64,000 nt of DNA, taken from JAZIHH01 sp036678685. Lineage in GTDB: Bacteria; Bacillota; UBA4882; UBA10575. The DNA lies in contig JAZIHH010000001.1 of NCBI GenBank assembly GCA_036678685.1, positions 62,001 through 126,000 of the forward strand, in the 5' to 3' direction. Shown here in pieces: positions 51,173 through 59,143 of this stretch. The translations under genes were made by a program, and so were the position numbers. The notes beneath the pieces are model-generated. The model was given only the letters and a program-made list of their open reading frames with translations. It made no database searches and was not told the DNA's origin. The number at the start of each line of letters is the position of its first letter. The stretch's first letter is position 1.

Positions 51173-53294
51173 ACTTGGCTTTCTTGGCTTTGGCTTTATT
51201 TTCGTTCTCCAGCAATACGGCTTTGCGGGAAAGATTTATTCTCCCCATGCGGTCGATTTCGATCACTTTGACCAGAATCTCATCGCCCGGTTTTACCACA
51301 TCCTCTACCCTGGCCACCCGCTCCTTGGCCAGTTGTGAAATGTGGACCAACCCTTCTTTGCCGGGAAGCACCTCGACAAAAGCGCCGAAGTTCATCAACC
51401 TTACCACTTTGCCAAGATAGATTTGGCCTACCTCCACGTCGCTGGTTAATTTTTCAATGATGCTTTTGGCTTTCTCCCCGGCTTCCTGATCCAGGGCGGT
51501 GATGAAGACCCGTCCGTCATCTTCAATATCGATTTCCACCCCGGTTTCTTCGATTATTTTCCGGATGATCTTTCCGCCCGGGCCAATCACATCCCGGATC
51601 CGGTCGGGGTCAATCTCCATGGTGATCATGCGGGGGGCGTAAGGGGAGAGATCAGGGCGGGGTTCCGCGATCGCCTCTTCCATTTTGTCGAGGATGAAAA
51701 ACCGGCCTTTTTTAGCCTGTTCCAAGGCGAGTTGGAGTATTTCTTTGGTAATGCCGACAATCTTAATATCCATCTGGAGCGCTGTGATCCCGTCCCGGGT
51801 CCCGGCGACCTTAAAATCCATATCCCCCAGACGATCTTCCAGCCCTTGAATATCGGAGAGAATGACAAAATCGTCCTCCTGTTTTACCAAGCCCATGGCA
51901 ATACCGGCAACATGTTTCTTGATCTTCACCCCGGCATCCATCAACGCCAGGGAACTACCGCAAACACTCGCCTGGGAACTGGACCCGTTGGATTCCAGGA
52001 TTTCCGAAACCACTCTTATGGTATACGGGAATTCCTCCTCCGGGGGGATGAGGGGCAACAAAGCCCGTTCCGCCAACGCCCCGTGGCCAATGTCCCGGCG
52101 GCCGGGGCTGCGCATGGGGCGCACCTCGCCGACACAGAAGGGGGGGAAATTATAATGGTGAATATACCGCTTGGACTCTTCCTCGCCCAAACCGTCCAGG
52201 ATCTGTTCCTCGCTGATCCGGCCAAGGGTGACCACGGACAAGGCCTGGGTTTGCCCGCGGGTAAAAAGGGCCGAGCCGTGAGTGCGGGGCAATAAACCCA
52301 CCTGGCAGGTTACCGGCCTGATTTCGTCCGGTTTTCTTCCGTCCACCCGGATCCTTTCGTTAAAGATCATCTTTCTTACTTCGTCCTTGATCACAGTATC
52401 CAGGATTTCCTCTATCGCCTTGACTTTTAACTCATATTCTTCTTCACCCAATTTTTCCTGGAAATACGCTTTGGTTTCTTCCTTGGCCTGTTCCAGGTTG
52501 TTCTCGCGTTCGAGTTTCTCCGAGGTTTTTAAGGCGGCAAGCAGTTTGGGAAGGGCATACTCTTTCACGGCCTCCGCCAGTTCCGGATCGACCGCCTCCT
52601 CCTCCACCTCAATTTTCGGCTTCCCTTCGGCCTCCTGGATCGCTTCCTGAAAAGCGACGATTTTTTTAATCTCTTCGTGGGCGAAGAAGATTGCCTCCAG
52701 AATTATCTCTTCCGGCACCTCTTTCGCTCCGGCCTCAACCATCGTCACGGCATCTTTGGTCCCGGCAATGATCAGATCCATCTCGCTTTTGCTGCTCTGT
52801 TCCGAGGTGGGATTGATGATAAACCGGCCGTCAACCCTCCCGAGATGAACCGCAGCCACCGGTCCGGCAAAAGGAATCTCCGACACGCCAACCGCCAAGG
52901 AAGCCCCGATCAAGGCCATGGTATCCGAAGGGTTGTCCGGATCCACCGATAAAACGGTAACCACCACCTGGATATCCCGGGTAAAATTTTCCGGAAAGAG
53001 CGGCCGGAGCGAGCGGTCAATGGCGCGCGCGGCTAAAATCGCACTTTCGGTAGGCTTGCCTTCCCGCCGCAGGAAACTGCCGGGAATTTTACCGACGGAA
53101 TAAAGCCTTTCCTCATAGTCGACCAGAAGAGGCAGAAAATCCACTCCCTCCCTGGGTTGCTTGGCGACAACAGCCGTGACCAGTAAAACCGTGTCTCCGT
53201 ACCGGACCAGTACCGAACCGTTTGCCTGTTTGGCCACTTCATTTACTTCAAAAACCAGGGGCCGGCCGGCCAGTTCAGTTTGGTATTTCCCCAA
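51171..53294 (-). CDS. pnp: PNPase, polyribonucleotide nucleotidyltransferase
   Basis: Phosphorolytic 3'-5' exoribonuclease of the degradosome, 707 residues. Two RNase PH domains (first from LVRYGDTVLLVTAVV, second with GLLPRTHGSALFTRGQTQAL and SSQASVCGSSLALMDAG), a KH domain (RDVIGPGGKIIRKI) and an S1 domain (GKVVRLMNFGAFVEV). The start is TTG 53294, seven bases after AGGAGG. It lies downstream of rpsO, the common bacterial order, with a hairpin between them. Confidence 0.97.
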   Translation of the reverse strand: MGKYQTELAGRPLVFEVNEVAKQANGSVLVRYGDTVLLVTAVVAKQPREGVDFLPLLVDYEERLYSVGKIPGSFLRREGKPTESAILAARAIDRSLRPLFPENFTRDIQVVVTVLSVDPDNPSDTMALIGASLAVGVSEIPFAGPVAAVHLGRVDGRFIINPTSEQSSKSEMDLIIAGTKDAVTMVEAGAKEVPEEIILEAIFFAHEEIKKIVAFQEAIQEAEGKPKIEVEEEAVDPELAEAVKEYALPKLLAALKTSEKLERENNLEQAKEETKAYFQEKLGEEEYELKVKAIEEILDTVIKDEVRKMIFNERIRVDGRKPDEIRPVTCQVGLLPRTHGSALFTRGQTQALSVVTLGRISEEQILDGLGEEESKRYIHHYNFPPFCVGEVRPMRSPGRRDIGHGALAERALLPLIPPEEEFPYTIRVVSEILESNGSSSQASVCGSSLALMDAGVKIKKHVAGIAMGLVKQEDDFVILSDIQGLEDRLGDMDFKVAGTRDGITALQMDIKIVGITKEILQLALEQAKKGRFFILDKMEEAIAEPRPDLSPYAPRMITMEIDPDRIRDVIGPGGKIIRKIIEETGVEIDIEDDGRVFITALDQEAGEKAKSIIEKLTSDVEVGQIYLGKVVRLMNFGAFVEVLPGKEGLVHISQLAKERVARVEDVVKPGDEILVKVIEIDRMGRINLSRKAVLLENENKAKAKKAK

Positions 53295-53390
53295 ATTATA
53301 ACCTCCTTTTTACTGTTTTTACTGTATTATCCAATTGCAACAAACTGTCAATGTTCTTTTGATCCTTCTTGGACCGGAAGGCAGACAAAG

Positions 53391-53414
53391 AAAAGCGGGG
53401 GATCGCCCGCTTTT
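53391..53414 (-). terminator. Hairpin between rpsO and pnp
   Basis: Minus-strand AAAAGCGGG-CGATCC-CCCGCTTTT followed by CTTTG. It lies six bases after the rpsO stop. The U-tract is interrupted, so it may be a leaky terminator or RNase processing site that sets the rpsO:pnp ratio. Confidence 0.65.
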
Positions 53415-53419
53415 CCGCC

Positions 53420-53689
53420 TTATTTTCGCAGTCCAAGGCGTTCGACTATTGCCCGGTACCGTTGGATGTCTTTTCTCTGCAGATAGTTGAGCAAGCCCCG
53501 GCGTTGACCCACCATTTTCAATAAACCTCTACGGGAATGGAAATCTTTCTTATGGACCTTTAAATGTTCAGTCAGGTAATTAATCCGCTGGGTTAATATG
53601 GCAATTTGCACCTCGGGAGAACCGGTATCATTCTCATGAATCCGGTACTCCTCAATCACCTGCTGTTTGTCGGTCTGGGTTAAAGCCAT
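53420..53689 (-). CDS. rpsO: Ribosomal protein S15
   Basis: 89-residue small-subunit protein S15, which binds 16S rRNA early in assembly. TGSPEVQIAILTQRINYLTEHLKVHKKDFHSRRGLLKMV (read as GSPEVQIAILT and HKKDFHSRRGLL) and the C-terminal YRAIVERLGLRK are characteristic. The leader from the promoter at 53784-53812 is about 90 bases and could hold an S15-binding autoregulatory site, but I see no clear one. Confidence 0.97.
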   Translation of the reverse strand: MALTQTDKQQVIEEYRIHENDTGSPEVQIAILTQRINYLTEHLKVHKKDFHSRRGLLKMVGQRRGLLNYLQRKDIQRYRAIVERLGLRK

Positions 53690-53783
53690 CTCTTCACCTC
53701 CTCATTCTTTTTCCTCCCTTACCCGCGACAACCGCCGGAGGAACGGTAATCCCAGGCAAGGGTGACGGATAACCACAAAGTAA

Positions 53784-53812
53784 ATTTTATCATAGTTCCT
53801 GGGCAGTGTAAA
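53784..53812 (-). promoter_or_regulatory. rpsO promoter
   Basis: Minus-strand TTTACA (53807-53812), a 17-base spacer, and TAAAAT (53784-53789), both five of six to the SigA consensus, in the gap after the NIF3-family gene. Confidence 0.75.
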
Positions 53813-53848
53813 TATTTAGATTATTCCACACCCCGGGAATAACCCGGT

Positions 53849-54820
53849 TCACCGGCTTTTCTCCCCGTTTCTCTCCACGCGGATCAGGCCGGAACAGGGA
53901 ATAATTTCAATCCCGGCCGCGGAGAGGTGGTCAAGGAAAAGATTCATCCCCAGGGAATCACTGGCCATATGACCGGCAATGACAATCCGGACATGATTTT
54001 CCTGGGCCGCCTTGCGGTTCTTCTCACTGATATGCATGCACACCAGGGTACCAACCCCGGCTTTGGCCCACTCGGCAAACATCTCCGGGGAGCCGCCCGT
54101 ACCGCCCGTCATTTCCACCACAATCTTCCCGGCCTTCATATTTTTATTCCCGGGTTCCAACAACTGGGGACCGGCGCTCACTTTGGCCGCTTCTTGATAT
54201 TCGGGGATCGTCAGCAAAGCATCGACAATCTCCCCGACGGTTTTCGGTTTTTCCCGGTCCAAAAATTCCTGCAGGTAAGCGGTGACACAATTGTCGGCCG
54301 GGGTATGCACACACATCATCATGTAGTCCAGAAGCCGGGCGGCATCAACGGCCCGGTTGTGATTCTGCGGCATCAAGGCTCTTCTTACTTCCTGAATCCG
54401 TTCGGCCAGAACTCCTTCGGCGACGTTAATCGGCACCCCGTATCCGGCCATAAATTCTTCCTGTAACGGCATGACCTCATGCAGCCGTGCCAGCGCCTTC
54501 CCCTGCGGGTGGTGGGAAAGCAAGAGGTCCACCGGTTGGCCTCTTTCCTTCAGGCGTTCAGCCAGGAGAACTTCGCCCACACCCAGGTCGATGCCGGACA
54601 AAATCCTTTTCACTTCCCTCTCCCCGTCACCCGTCAGGATGCGGGTGTCGGCATAGGGGTTTTCCAGGCTGTCCAGGTCAAAATAATCTTTCTGCGGCGG
54701 CTTGCTCTCCTCCCACTTTTTTTTGGCTTCCTCGAGGACCCGCTGAATTTCTTCCCGGGGGCGAGGATCCTTTTCCATGCCAATTTTAATCGCCAGTTTG
54801 TATATGTCGTTCAGTTTCAA
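53849..54820 (-). CDS. NIF3-family protein
   Basis: A 323-residue protein of the NIF3 (NGG1p-interacting factor 3) group. DLLLSHHPQGKAL (with paired His), a middle region with HNRAVDAARLLDYMMMCVHTPADN and the C-terminal GTLVCMHISEKNRKAAQENHVRIVIAGHMASDSLGMN (read as VCMHISEKN and IAGHMASDSLGMN) hold the metal-binding His and Asp residues. The order and length resemble NIF3 proteins of anaerobic Firmicutes more than the GTP cyclohydrolase-I-like YqfO. Function unknown. Starts at TTG 54820, eight bases after AAGGAGG. Confidence 0.8.
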   Translation of the reverse strand: MKLNDIYKLAIKIGMEKDPRPREEIQRVLEEAKKKWEESKPPQKDYFDLDSLENPYADTRILTGDGEREVKRILSGIDLGVGEVLLAERLKERGQPVDLLLSHHPQGKALARLHEVMPLQEEFMAGYGVPINVAEGVLAERIQEVRRALMPQNHNRAVDAARLLDYMMMCVHTPADNCVTAYLQEFLDREKPKTVGEIVDALLTIPEYQEAAKVSAGPQLLEPGNKNMKAGKIVVEMTGGTGGSPEMFAEWAKAGVGTLVCMHISEKNRKAAQENHVRIVIAGHMASDSLGMNLFLDHLSAAGIEIIPCSGLIRVERNGEKSR

Positions 54821-54899
54821 CTACATCGCCTCCTTAATCGTGATCCTTCTCTTGATTCATTTTTACTCTTACGTAAAACCAAAAATCAAGATTTCCGTT

Positions 54900-55745
54900 T
54901 CAGCGTAAAAATCCCTTTCCCCGCTCCGGTTGACTTTTGCCACAAACCGGACAGGGTTTGACGGGAAAGGCCGGAACCGGATCCGGCCATACCTGGCAGT
55001 TGGTGCCAGTAAACGGCGTCTTGGCATCCCAGACACAGCGGCGGTAAAAAAGGTGGTAGCCCTCAAAGGTTTGACATCCGTCGCTGATGCGTCCACAAGC
55101 AGTACACTGGTAACATGGAAAGTGAAAGAGGCCTTTTTTTTTCATCCCCTCGTAACGGACTACGCCGCCGCAGGCCACACAGGTACTCCCGTCCAAATCC
55201 TCATACTTAATATTACGCAACTGGATCCCTTCCGGGGTCAGGAAAAGCCGGGGTACCGTCGCCGGCAACACTTGTTCCTGCAAGAAATAGAAAAAAGGGG
55301 TGATCTTTAAGACGTCTTCCGCCAATTCCGATTCAGAAAGGGGTTTTTGCAGCGGGTCCCAGGGGATGGAAGCCATAAGTAAAAGGATTAACACCCATAC
55401 GACCAAAATTTTTAAACCGCCGAAGAGGGCCCCCGCCACGCCGTCAATAAAAAAAACCGAAGTGGCTCTGGTCATCTCCTGCCAGCGGGAACCCAAGTAA
55501 GCCATTATGGAGCTTATGCCGACAACCAGTATAATAAAAGCGATGATATTGCCCAGATTTTCTGAGATATTAAGCCATCCCGCCAGGGCGGTTCCCAGTT
55601 CGGGATAGTAACGAAAAGCCAGAACAAGAGCGAGAATTGAACCGAACAACCCGAAAAGCTGCTGAATAAAACCGGTTTTAAAACCGCGGTAAATAAAAAT
55701 AAGCAGGGAGATAATGATCGCCCAGTCCAAACCGTTCATTTTCAT
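54900..55745 (-). CDS. CvpA-like membrane protein fused to a Cys-rich domain
   Basis: A 281-residue protein. Residues 1-125 are a CvpA/colicin-V-production-type membrane domain with four helices (WAIIISLLIFIYRGFKTGFIQQLFGLFGSILALVLAFRYYPEL is the usual opening, read as IYRGFKTGFIQQLFGL). The last 100 residues contain about nine cysteines in pairs (CVACGG, CYQCTACG, CPVCGK) arranged like LIM or zinc-ribbon fingers. I know no such combination in CvpA proteins, so it seems a fusion. The ATG at 55745 has AAGGGGGA ahead. It follows zapA by 36 bases. Confidence 0.75.
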   Translation of the reverse strand: MKMNGLDWAIIISLLIFIYRGFKTGFIQQLFGLFGSILALVLAFRYYPELGTALAGWLNISENLGNIIAFIILVVGISSIMAYLGSRWQEMTRATSVFFIDGVAGALFGGLKILVVWVLILLLMASIPWDPLQKPLSESELAEDVLKITPFFYFLQEQVLPATVPRLFLTPEGIQLRNIKYEDLDGSTCVACGGVVRYEGMKKKGLFHFPCYQCTACGRISDGCQTFEGYHLFYRRCVWDAKTPFTGTNCQVWPDPVPAFPVKPCPVCGKSQPERGKGFLR

Positions 55746-55781
55746 TGTTGTTCCCCCTTGCTGCCGGGAAACCCTGAGCAA

Positions 55782-56072
55782 TTATTTTGCTTCTTGTAGT
55801 AATTTTTCCAATTTTTCATGTTCCATGCGAAGCTGTTGCAATTCGTCGGTTACTTGCAAGGCAACAAGGACAGCCAATTGGAGTTTTGATAACTTGGCGT
55901 CACCGTGCGCCTCAGAAACGGCATTAATTCTCCTTTCTATCTCCTTGATCAACCCGTCAATGTACTCGGGCGACTCGGAACCGATAATTGTATACTCCTC
56001 GCCCATTATTTTTACGGTGACACGACTTTTCTCCTTTCCATCCTTTCTTCTGGTTACCAATTTCTCCACCAC
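55782..56072 (-). CDS. zapA: ZapA-like division protein
   Basis: A 96-residue protein: N-terminal VTVKIMGEEYTIIGSESPEYIDGLIKEIERRI (read as VKIMGEEYTIIG and YIDGLIKEIERRI) followed by a coiled coil ending EKLEKLLQEAK. This is ZapA, which cross-links FtsZ filaments. Starts at GTG. Usual Firmicute neighbour of a cvpA-like gene, as here. Confidence 0.9.
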   Translation of the reverse strand: MVEKLVTRRKDGKEKSRVTVKIMGEEYTIIGSESPEYIDGLIKEIERRINAVSEAHGDAKLSKLQLAVLVALQVTDELQQLRMEHEKLEKLLQEAK

Positions 56073-56240
56073 CTGCCGCCGGAATGATGAAAAACCCGGC
56101 GGCTTTATACATATTAGCCAAAAAGAATTGATCTCCTGCTTCTCTTTTATGGGGTTTTATCTTTCTCAAAGATAAGGGCAAAATTCAAGCAGGCGGCGAA
56201 AAACCGGGGGCGGATGTGCTCCATGGGGAAAAACCGGCTT

Positions 56241-56660
56241 TTACCGGGTAAGATATCTCCCGGCCAGACACCCGACGACACTGCCGGGGATACTTAATAA
56301 GACACAGACAACACTTTTTTGCACCGCCAGAAGTTGTAGCCAACCGGTCTCCCGGACCAGGCCGCAGAAGGCGGGGAGAAGAATAACCAGCAGACAAAGG
56401 ATCCCCGCGAGAAAAAGGGAAAAGAAGGTGATTTTTAAAGCCTTGGGGGTGGAAGAAGAAAAAACTCCCGTGACCAAACCGGACAGCAGCCCGCCGGCAA
56501 CAGGTAACAAGCCGGTTATATTTTGAAAAAAACCGCCCCATAAATACCCGGGTAATACCGAGATGACAAAGAGGTTTCCGGCGATGACACCGGCGGCGGC
56601 CGCCAAAAAAAGGGACGGAAGGCTCCTCTTCTGCCGGTTCTTCCAGGGAAAAAACTTCAT
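56241..56660 (-). CDS. Unknown four-helix membrane protein, last gene of the ABC operon
   Basis: A 139-residue protein with about four hydrophobic helices and a basic start (MKFFPWKNRQKR). GLLPVAGGLLSGLVTGVF and PGSVVGCLAGRYLTR are its most distinctive stretches. I do not recognise a family. It overlaps the preceding anchored-protein gene by four bases, so it belongs to the Opp-type operon and may serve the same transporter. Confidence 0.55.
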   Translation of the reverse strand: MKFFPWKNRQKRSLPSLFLAAAAGVIAGNLFVISVLPGYLWGGFFQNITGLLPVAGGLLSGLVTGVFSSSTPKALKITFFSLFLAGILCLLVILLPAFCGLVRETGWLQLLAVQKSVVCVLLSIPGSVVGCLAGRYLTR

Positions 56661-57148
56661 GGCCCCTCTTCCACCTTGGAAAAAGTATGTCTCTTGAGAA
56701 ATGAGTCTTTTACGTATCCCGGAATTTCAAAATGACCAAACAACTCCACCCTCCAATGGTCAACCTCCGGACGCCCGTTCGGATCCCGGGCGGGAAGGGG
56801 AATCCGGACCGTCTCTGTGAAACCGCCGGCCGCACTGAAGGCCGGCGGATCCATCAGCCAGTCATAATTTTTGGCCCCCCGGTATTGACCGTCGGCAAAA
56901 ACCACCACCCGTAAATAAGGCAGCCGGATCTCCAGCGGGGTCGCGGAGGTGAAAGCGACTGTAAACTCCAACTCCCGGCCGATCCGGCAGTCTTCGCTGA
57001 CCTGCACGGTAAAGCTGTGCAACGCCTTGCTGACTTTCAGGTAATTTCCGGCCGTGGAAAAAAGCATGGCCAGCGAAGATAGCAAACCGGCCAGTAAGAA
57101 GATTTCCTTTGAGGCCCAAAAACCGCCTTTCATCCGCCGGTTCACCAT
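56657..57148 (-). CDS. Unknown anchored extracytoplasmic protein in the ABC operon
   Basis: A 163-residue protein: one N-terminal helix (about 15-32), then a domain predicted by eye to be all beta (FTVQVSEDCRIGRELEFTVAF, LRVVVFADGQYRGAKNYDW, ETVRIPLPARDPNG, WRVELFGHFEIPGYV). The alternation suggests an Ig-like sandwich outside the cell. No family recognised. It begins three bases after the ATPase stop and overlaps the next gene by four bases. The exact start is unclear (ATG 57148, GTG 57145 or ATG 57133). Confidence 0.55.
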   Translation of the reverse strand: MVNRRMKGGFWASKEIFLLAGLLSSLAMLFSTAGNYLKVSKALHSFTVQVSEDCRIGRELEFTVAFTSATPLEIRLPYLRVVVFADGQYRGAKNYDWLMDPPAFSAAGGFTETVRIPLPARDPNGRPEVDHWRVELFGHFEIPGYVKDSFLKRHTFSKVEEGP

Positions 57149-57151
57149 CCC

Positions 57152-58150
57152 TCAGGCGCCGGGAAAATGGCACAAAACCTCATGCCCGGCGCCGGTTTTG
57201 ACCACTTCCGGTTCTTTTTCCCGGCAAATCTCCACCGCCCGCGGACACCGCGGGTGCAGACGGCAGCCGGAAGGGATCTCCGCGGCGCTGGTGATTTCCC
57301 CTTTCATGCCCGGATCGAGCCGGCGTTTTTCCGGGTTAGGAACCAAGACCGCCCGGATTAATGCCTGGGTATAGGGATGCATGGGGTTTTTAATGACCTC
57401 ATCAACCGGGCCTTGCTCCACAATTTTCCCCAAATACATTACGGCGACGCGGTCACAAATATGCCGCGCGGTGGCCAGATCGTGGGTGATGTATAAAAAA
57501 CTGACCCCGCGTTCCCTGGTTAAATTGAGCATCAGGTTCAGGATTCCACCGCGGATCGAAACGTCAAGCATGGAAACGGGTTCATCGGCCACGATAAACT
57601 CGGGGTTCAAGATTAAAGCCCGGGCTATGGCCGCCCGTTGCCGCTGCCCGCCCGATAATTCATGGGGGTAACGGCCGGTATATTCCTCCACCGGTGTTAG
57701 ATCCACTTCTTCCAATACTTTATATACCAATTCTTTTCTTTCCTTTTCCGCGGGGGCAACCCCCTGAATAAGCAACGGCTCGGCTACGATATCAAAGATG
57801 TTCATCCGCGGGTTCATCGCGTCATAGGGATCCTGAAAAACAATCTGGATCTTGCGCCGGAACGGTTTCATCTCCTGTTCGGTAAGAGCGGTAATATCCT
57901 CGCCCTGATAAAAGATCCGGCCGCCCGTGGGTTCCAGCAGTTTGATCATCACACGGCCGGTGGTGGTTTTCCCGGACCCGGATTCTCCAACCAAACCCAG
58001 GATTTCACCGGCTTTGATCTGCAGGGATATACCGTCTATTGCTTTCAGGATCGGTTTCCGCTTCCCTTTCCACCGCCCGAGCAGGGTTTGGCGTAAAGGA
58101 AAATGCTTGACCAAATTTTCAACGGCCATGACTACCTGCTTATCCTTCAT
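57152..58150 (-). CDS. OppF/DppF-type ABC ATPase
   Basis: A 332-residue ATPase that pairs with the OppD-like subunit in oligopeptide or nickel-type importers. Walker A GESGSGKTTTGR, signature HELSGGQRQR, Walker B EFIVADEPVSMLD, and a C-terminal oligopeptide-ABC extension (GCRLHPRCPRAVEICREKEPEV) with cysteines that can hold an Fe-S cluster. The ATG at 58150 has GGGAGG upstream and overlaps the OppD stop (ATGA). A longer frame to 58297 lies inside oppD. Confidence 0.93.
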   Translation of the reverse strand: MKDKQVVMAVENLVKHFPLRQTLLGRWKGKRKPILKAIDGISLQIKAGEILGLVGESGSGKTTTGRVMIKLLEPTGGRIFYQGEDITALTEQEMKPFRRKIQIVFQDPYDAMNPRMNIFDIVAEPLLIQGVAPAEKERKELVYKVLEEVDLTPVEEYTGRYPHELSGGQRQRAAIARALILNPEFIVADEPVSMLDVSIRGGILNLMLNLTRERGVSFLYITHDLATARHICDRVAVMYLGKIVEQGPVDEVIKNPMHPYTQALIRAVLVPNPEKRRLDPGMKGEITSAAEIPSGCRLHPRCPRAVEICREKEPEVVKTGAGHEVLCHFPGA

Positions 58151-59142
58151 TGTACCGCCTCCCATTCCAAGGCCCCGGCTTCCTCCGTCCGGTGACAAGC
58201 CACTACCCGGTTGCTCCCCGGCGTCACCGGTTTTAGCACCGGCTCCAACCGGCGGCAGGTTTCCACCGCCAACGGGCACCGGGGATGAAACCGGCAACCG
58301 GCAGGCGGTTCCAGCAGATTGGGAGCATAGCCGGGAATTGTTTTGATCGGCGAACGTTCGGCCGTAATATCCGGAAAAGCTTTTAAAAGACCCCTGGTAT
58401 AGGGATGACGGGGTTCCTTATAAATCTCCACCGCTTCCCCGTATTCAACCAGTTTGCCGGCGTACATGACAGCGATCTCGTCACAAGTCTGGGCGATCAC
58501 CGAAAGGTCGTGACTGATCAGGATCATGGCCAGGCCGAATTTCTTTCTCAGGTTTTCCACGGCGGATAGAACCTGGGCCTGAACCATAACATCAAGGGCG
58601 GTGGTGGGTTCGTCGGCAATAACCAGGGTCGGATGACAGGCTAAAGCCATGGCGATCACCACCCGCTGTTTCATCCCGCCGCTGAACTCATGGGGATAAT
58701 CATGGTAGCGGCCGGGATCAATCCCTACCATCGCCAAGAGTTCTTTCGTCCGGGCCACCGCCTCCTCTTTCGTGGTTTCCCCGGTGTTGACAATGGCTTC
58801 GGCAATCTGATCGCCGATGCGCAGCACTGGATTTAAGGCATTCATTGCGCCCTGGAATATAATGGATATCTTCTTCCAGCGTATATTCTTCCGGAATTCT
58901 TCTTCGCTCAGGGCCAGGATATCCACCCCGTCAAAAAAGATGGACCCGCCGGCGATCCGGCCGTTGGCCGGCAACAATCTAAGCAGGGTAGTAGCCATAC
59001 TGGATTTTCCGCACCCGGATTCACCGGCCAGCCCTAAAGCCCGGCCCGGTTCCAGGCGGAAACTGACATCGTCAACGGCTCTAACCTCTCCTCTTAATGT
59101 TTTATAATACATCTTCAGATTTTTTACTTCCAACAAGGCCAT
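58147..59142 (-). CDS. OppD/DppD-type ABC ATPase
   Basis: A 331-residue ATPase: Walker A GESGCGKSS (40-48), signature EFSGGMKQRV, Walker B LVIADEPTTALD and the C-terminal ABC_oligo extension (GCRFHPRCPLAVETCRRLEPVL). Its start is one base after the stop of the OppC-type permease. It energises import of peptides or similar solutes with the OppF-type partner. Substrate not readable. Confidence 0.93.
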   Translation of the reverse strand: MALLEVKNLKMYYKTLRGEVRAVDDVSFRLEPGRALGLAGESGCGKSSMATTLLRLLPANGRIAGGSIFFDGVDILALSEEEFRKNIRWKKISIIFQGAMNALNPVLRIGDQIAEAIVNTGETTKEEAVARTKELLAMVGIDPGRYHDYPHEFSGGMKQRVVIAMALACHPTLVIADEPTTALDVMVQAQVLSAVENLRKKFGLAMILISHDLSVIAQTCDEIAVMYAGKLVEYGEAVEIYKEPRHPYTRGLLKAFPDITAERSPIKTIPGYAPNLLEPPAGCRFHPRCPLAVETCRRLEPVLKPVTPGSNRVVACHRTEEAGALEWEAVQ

Positions 59143-59143
59143 A

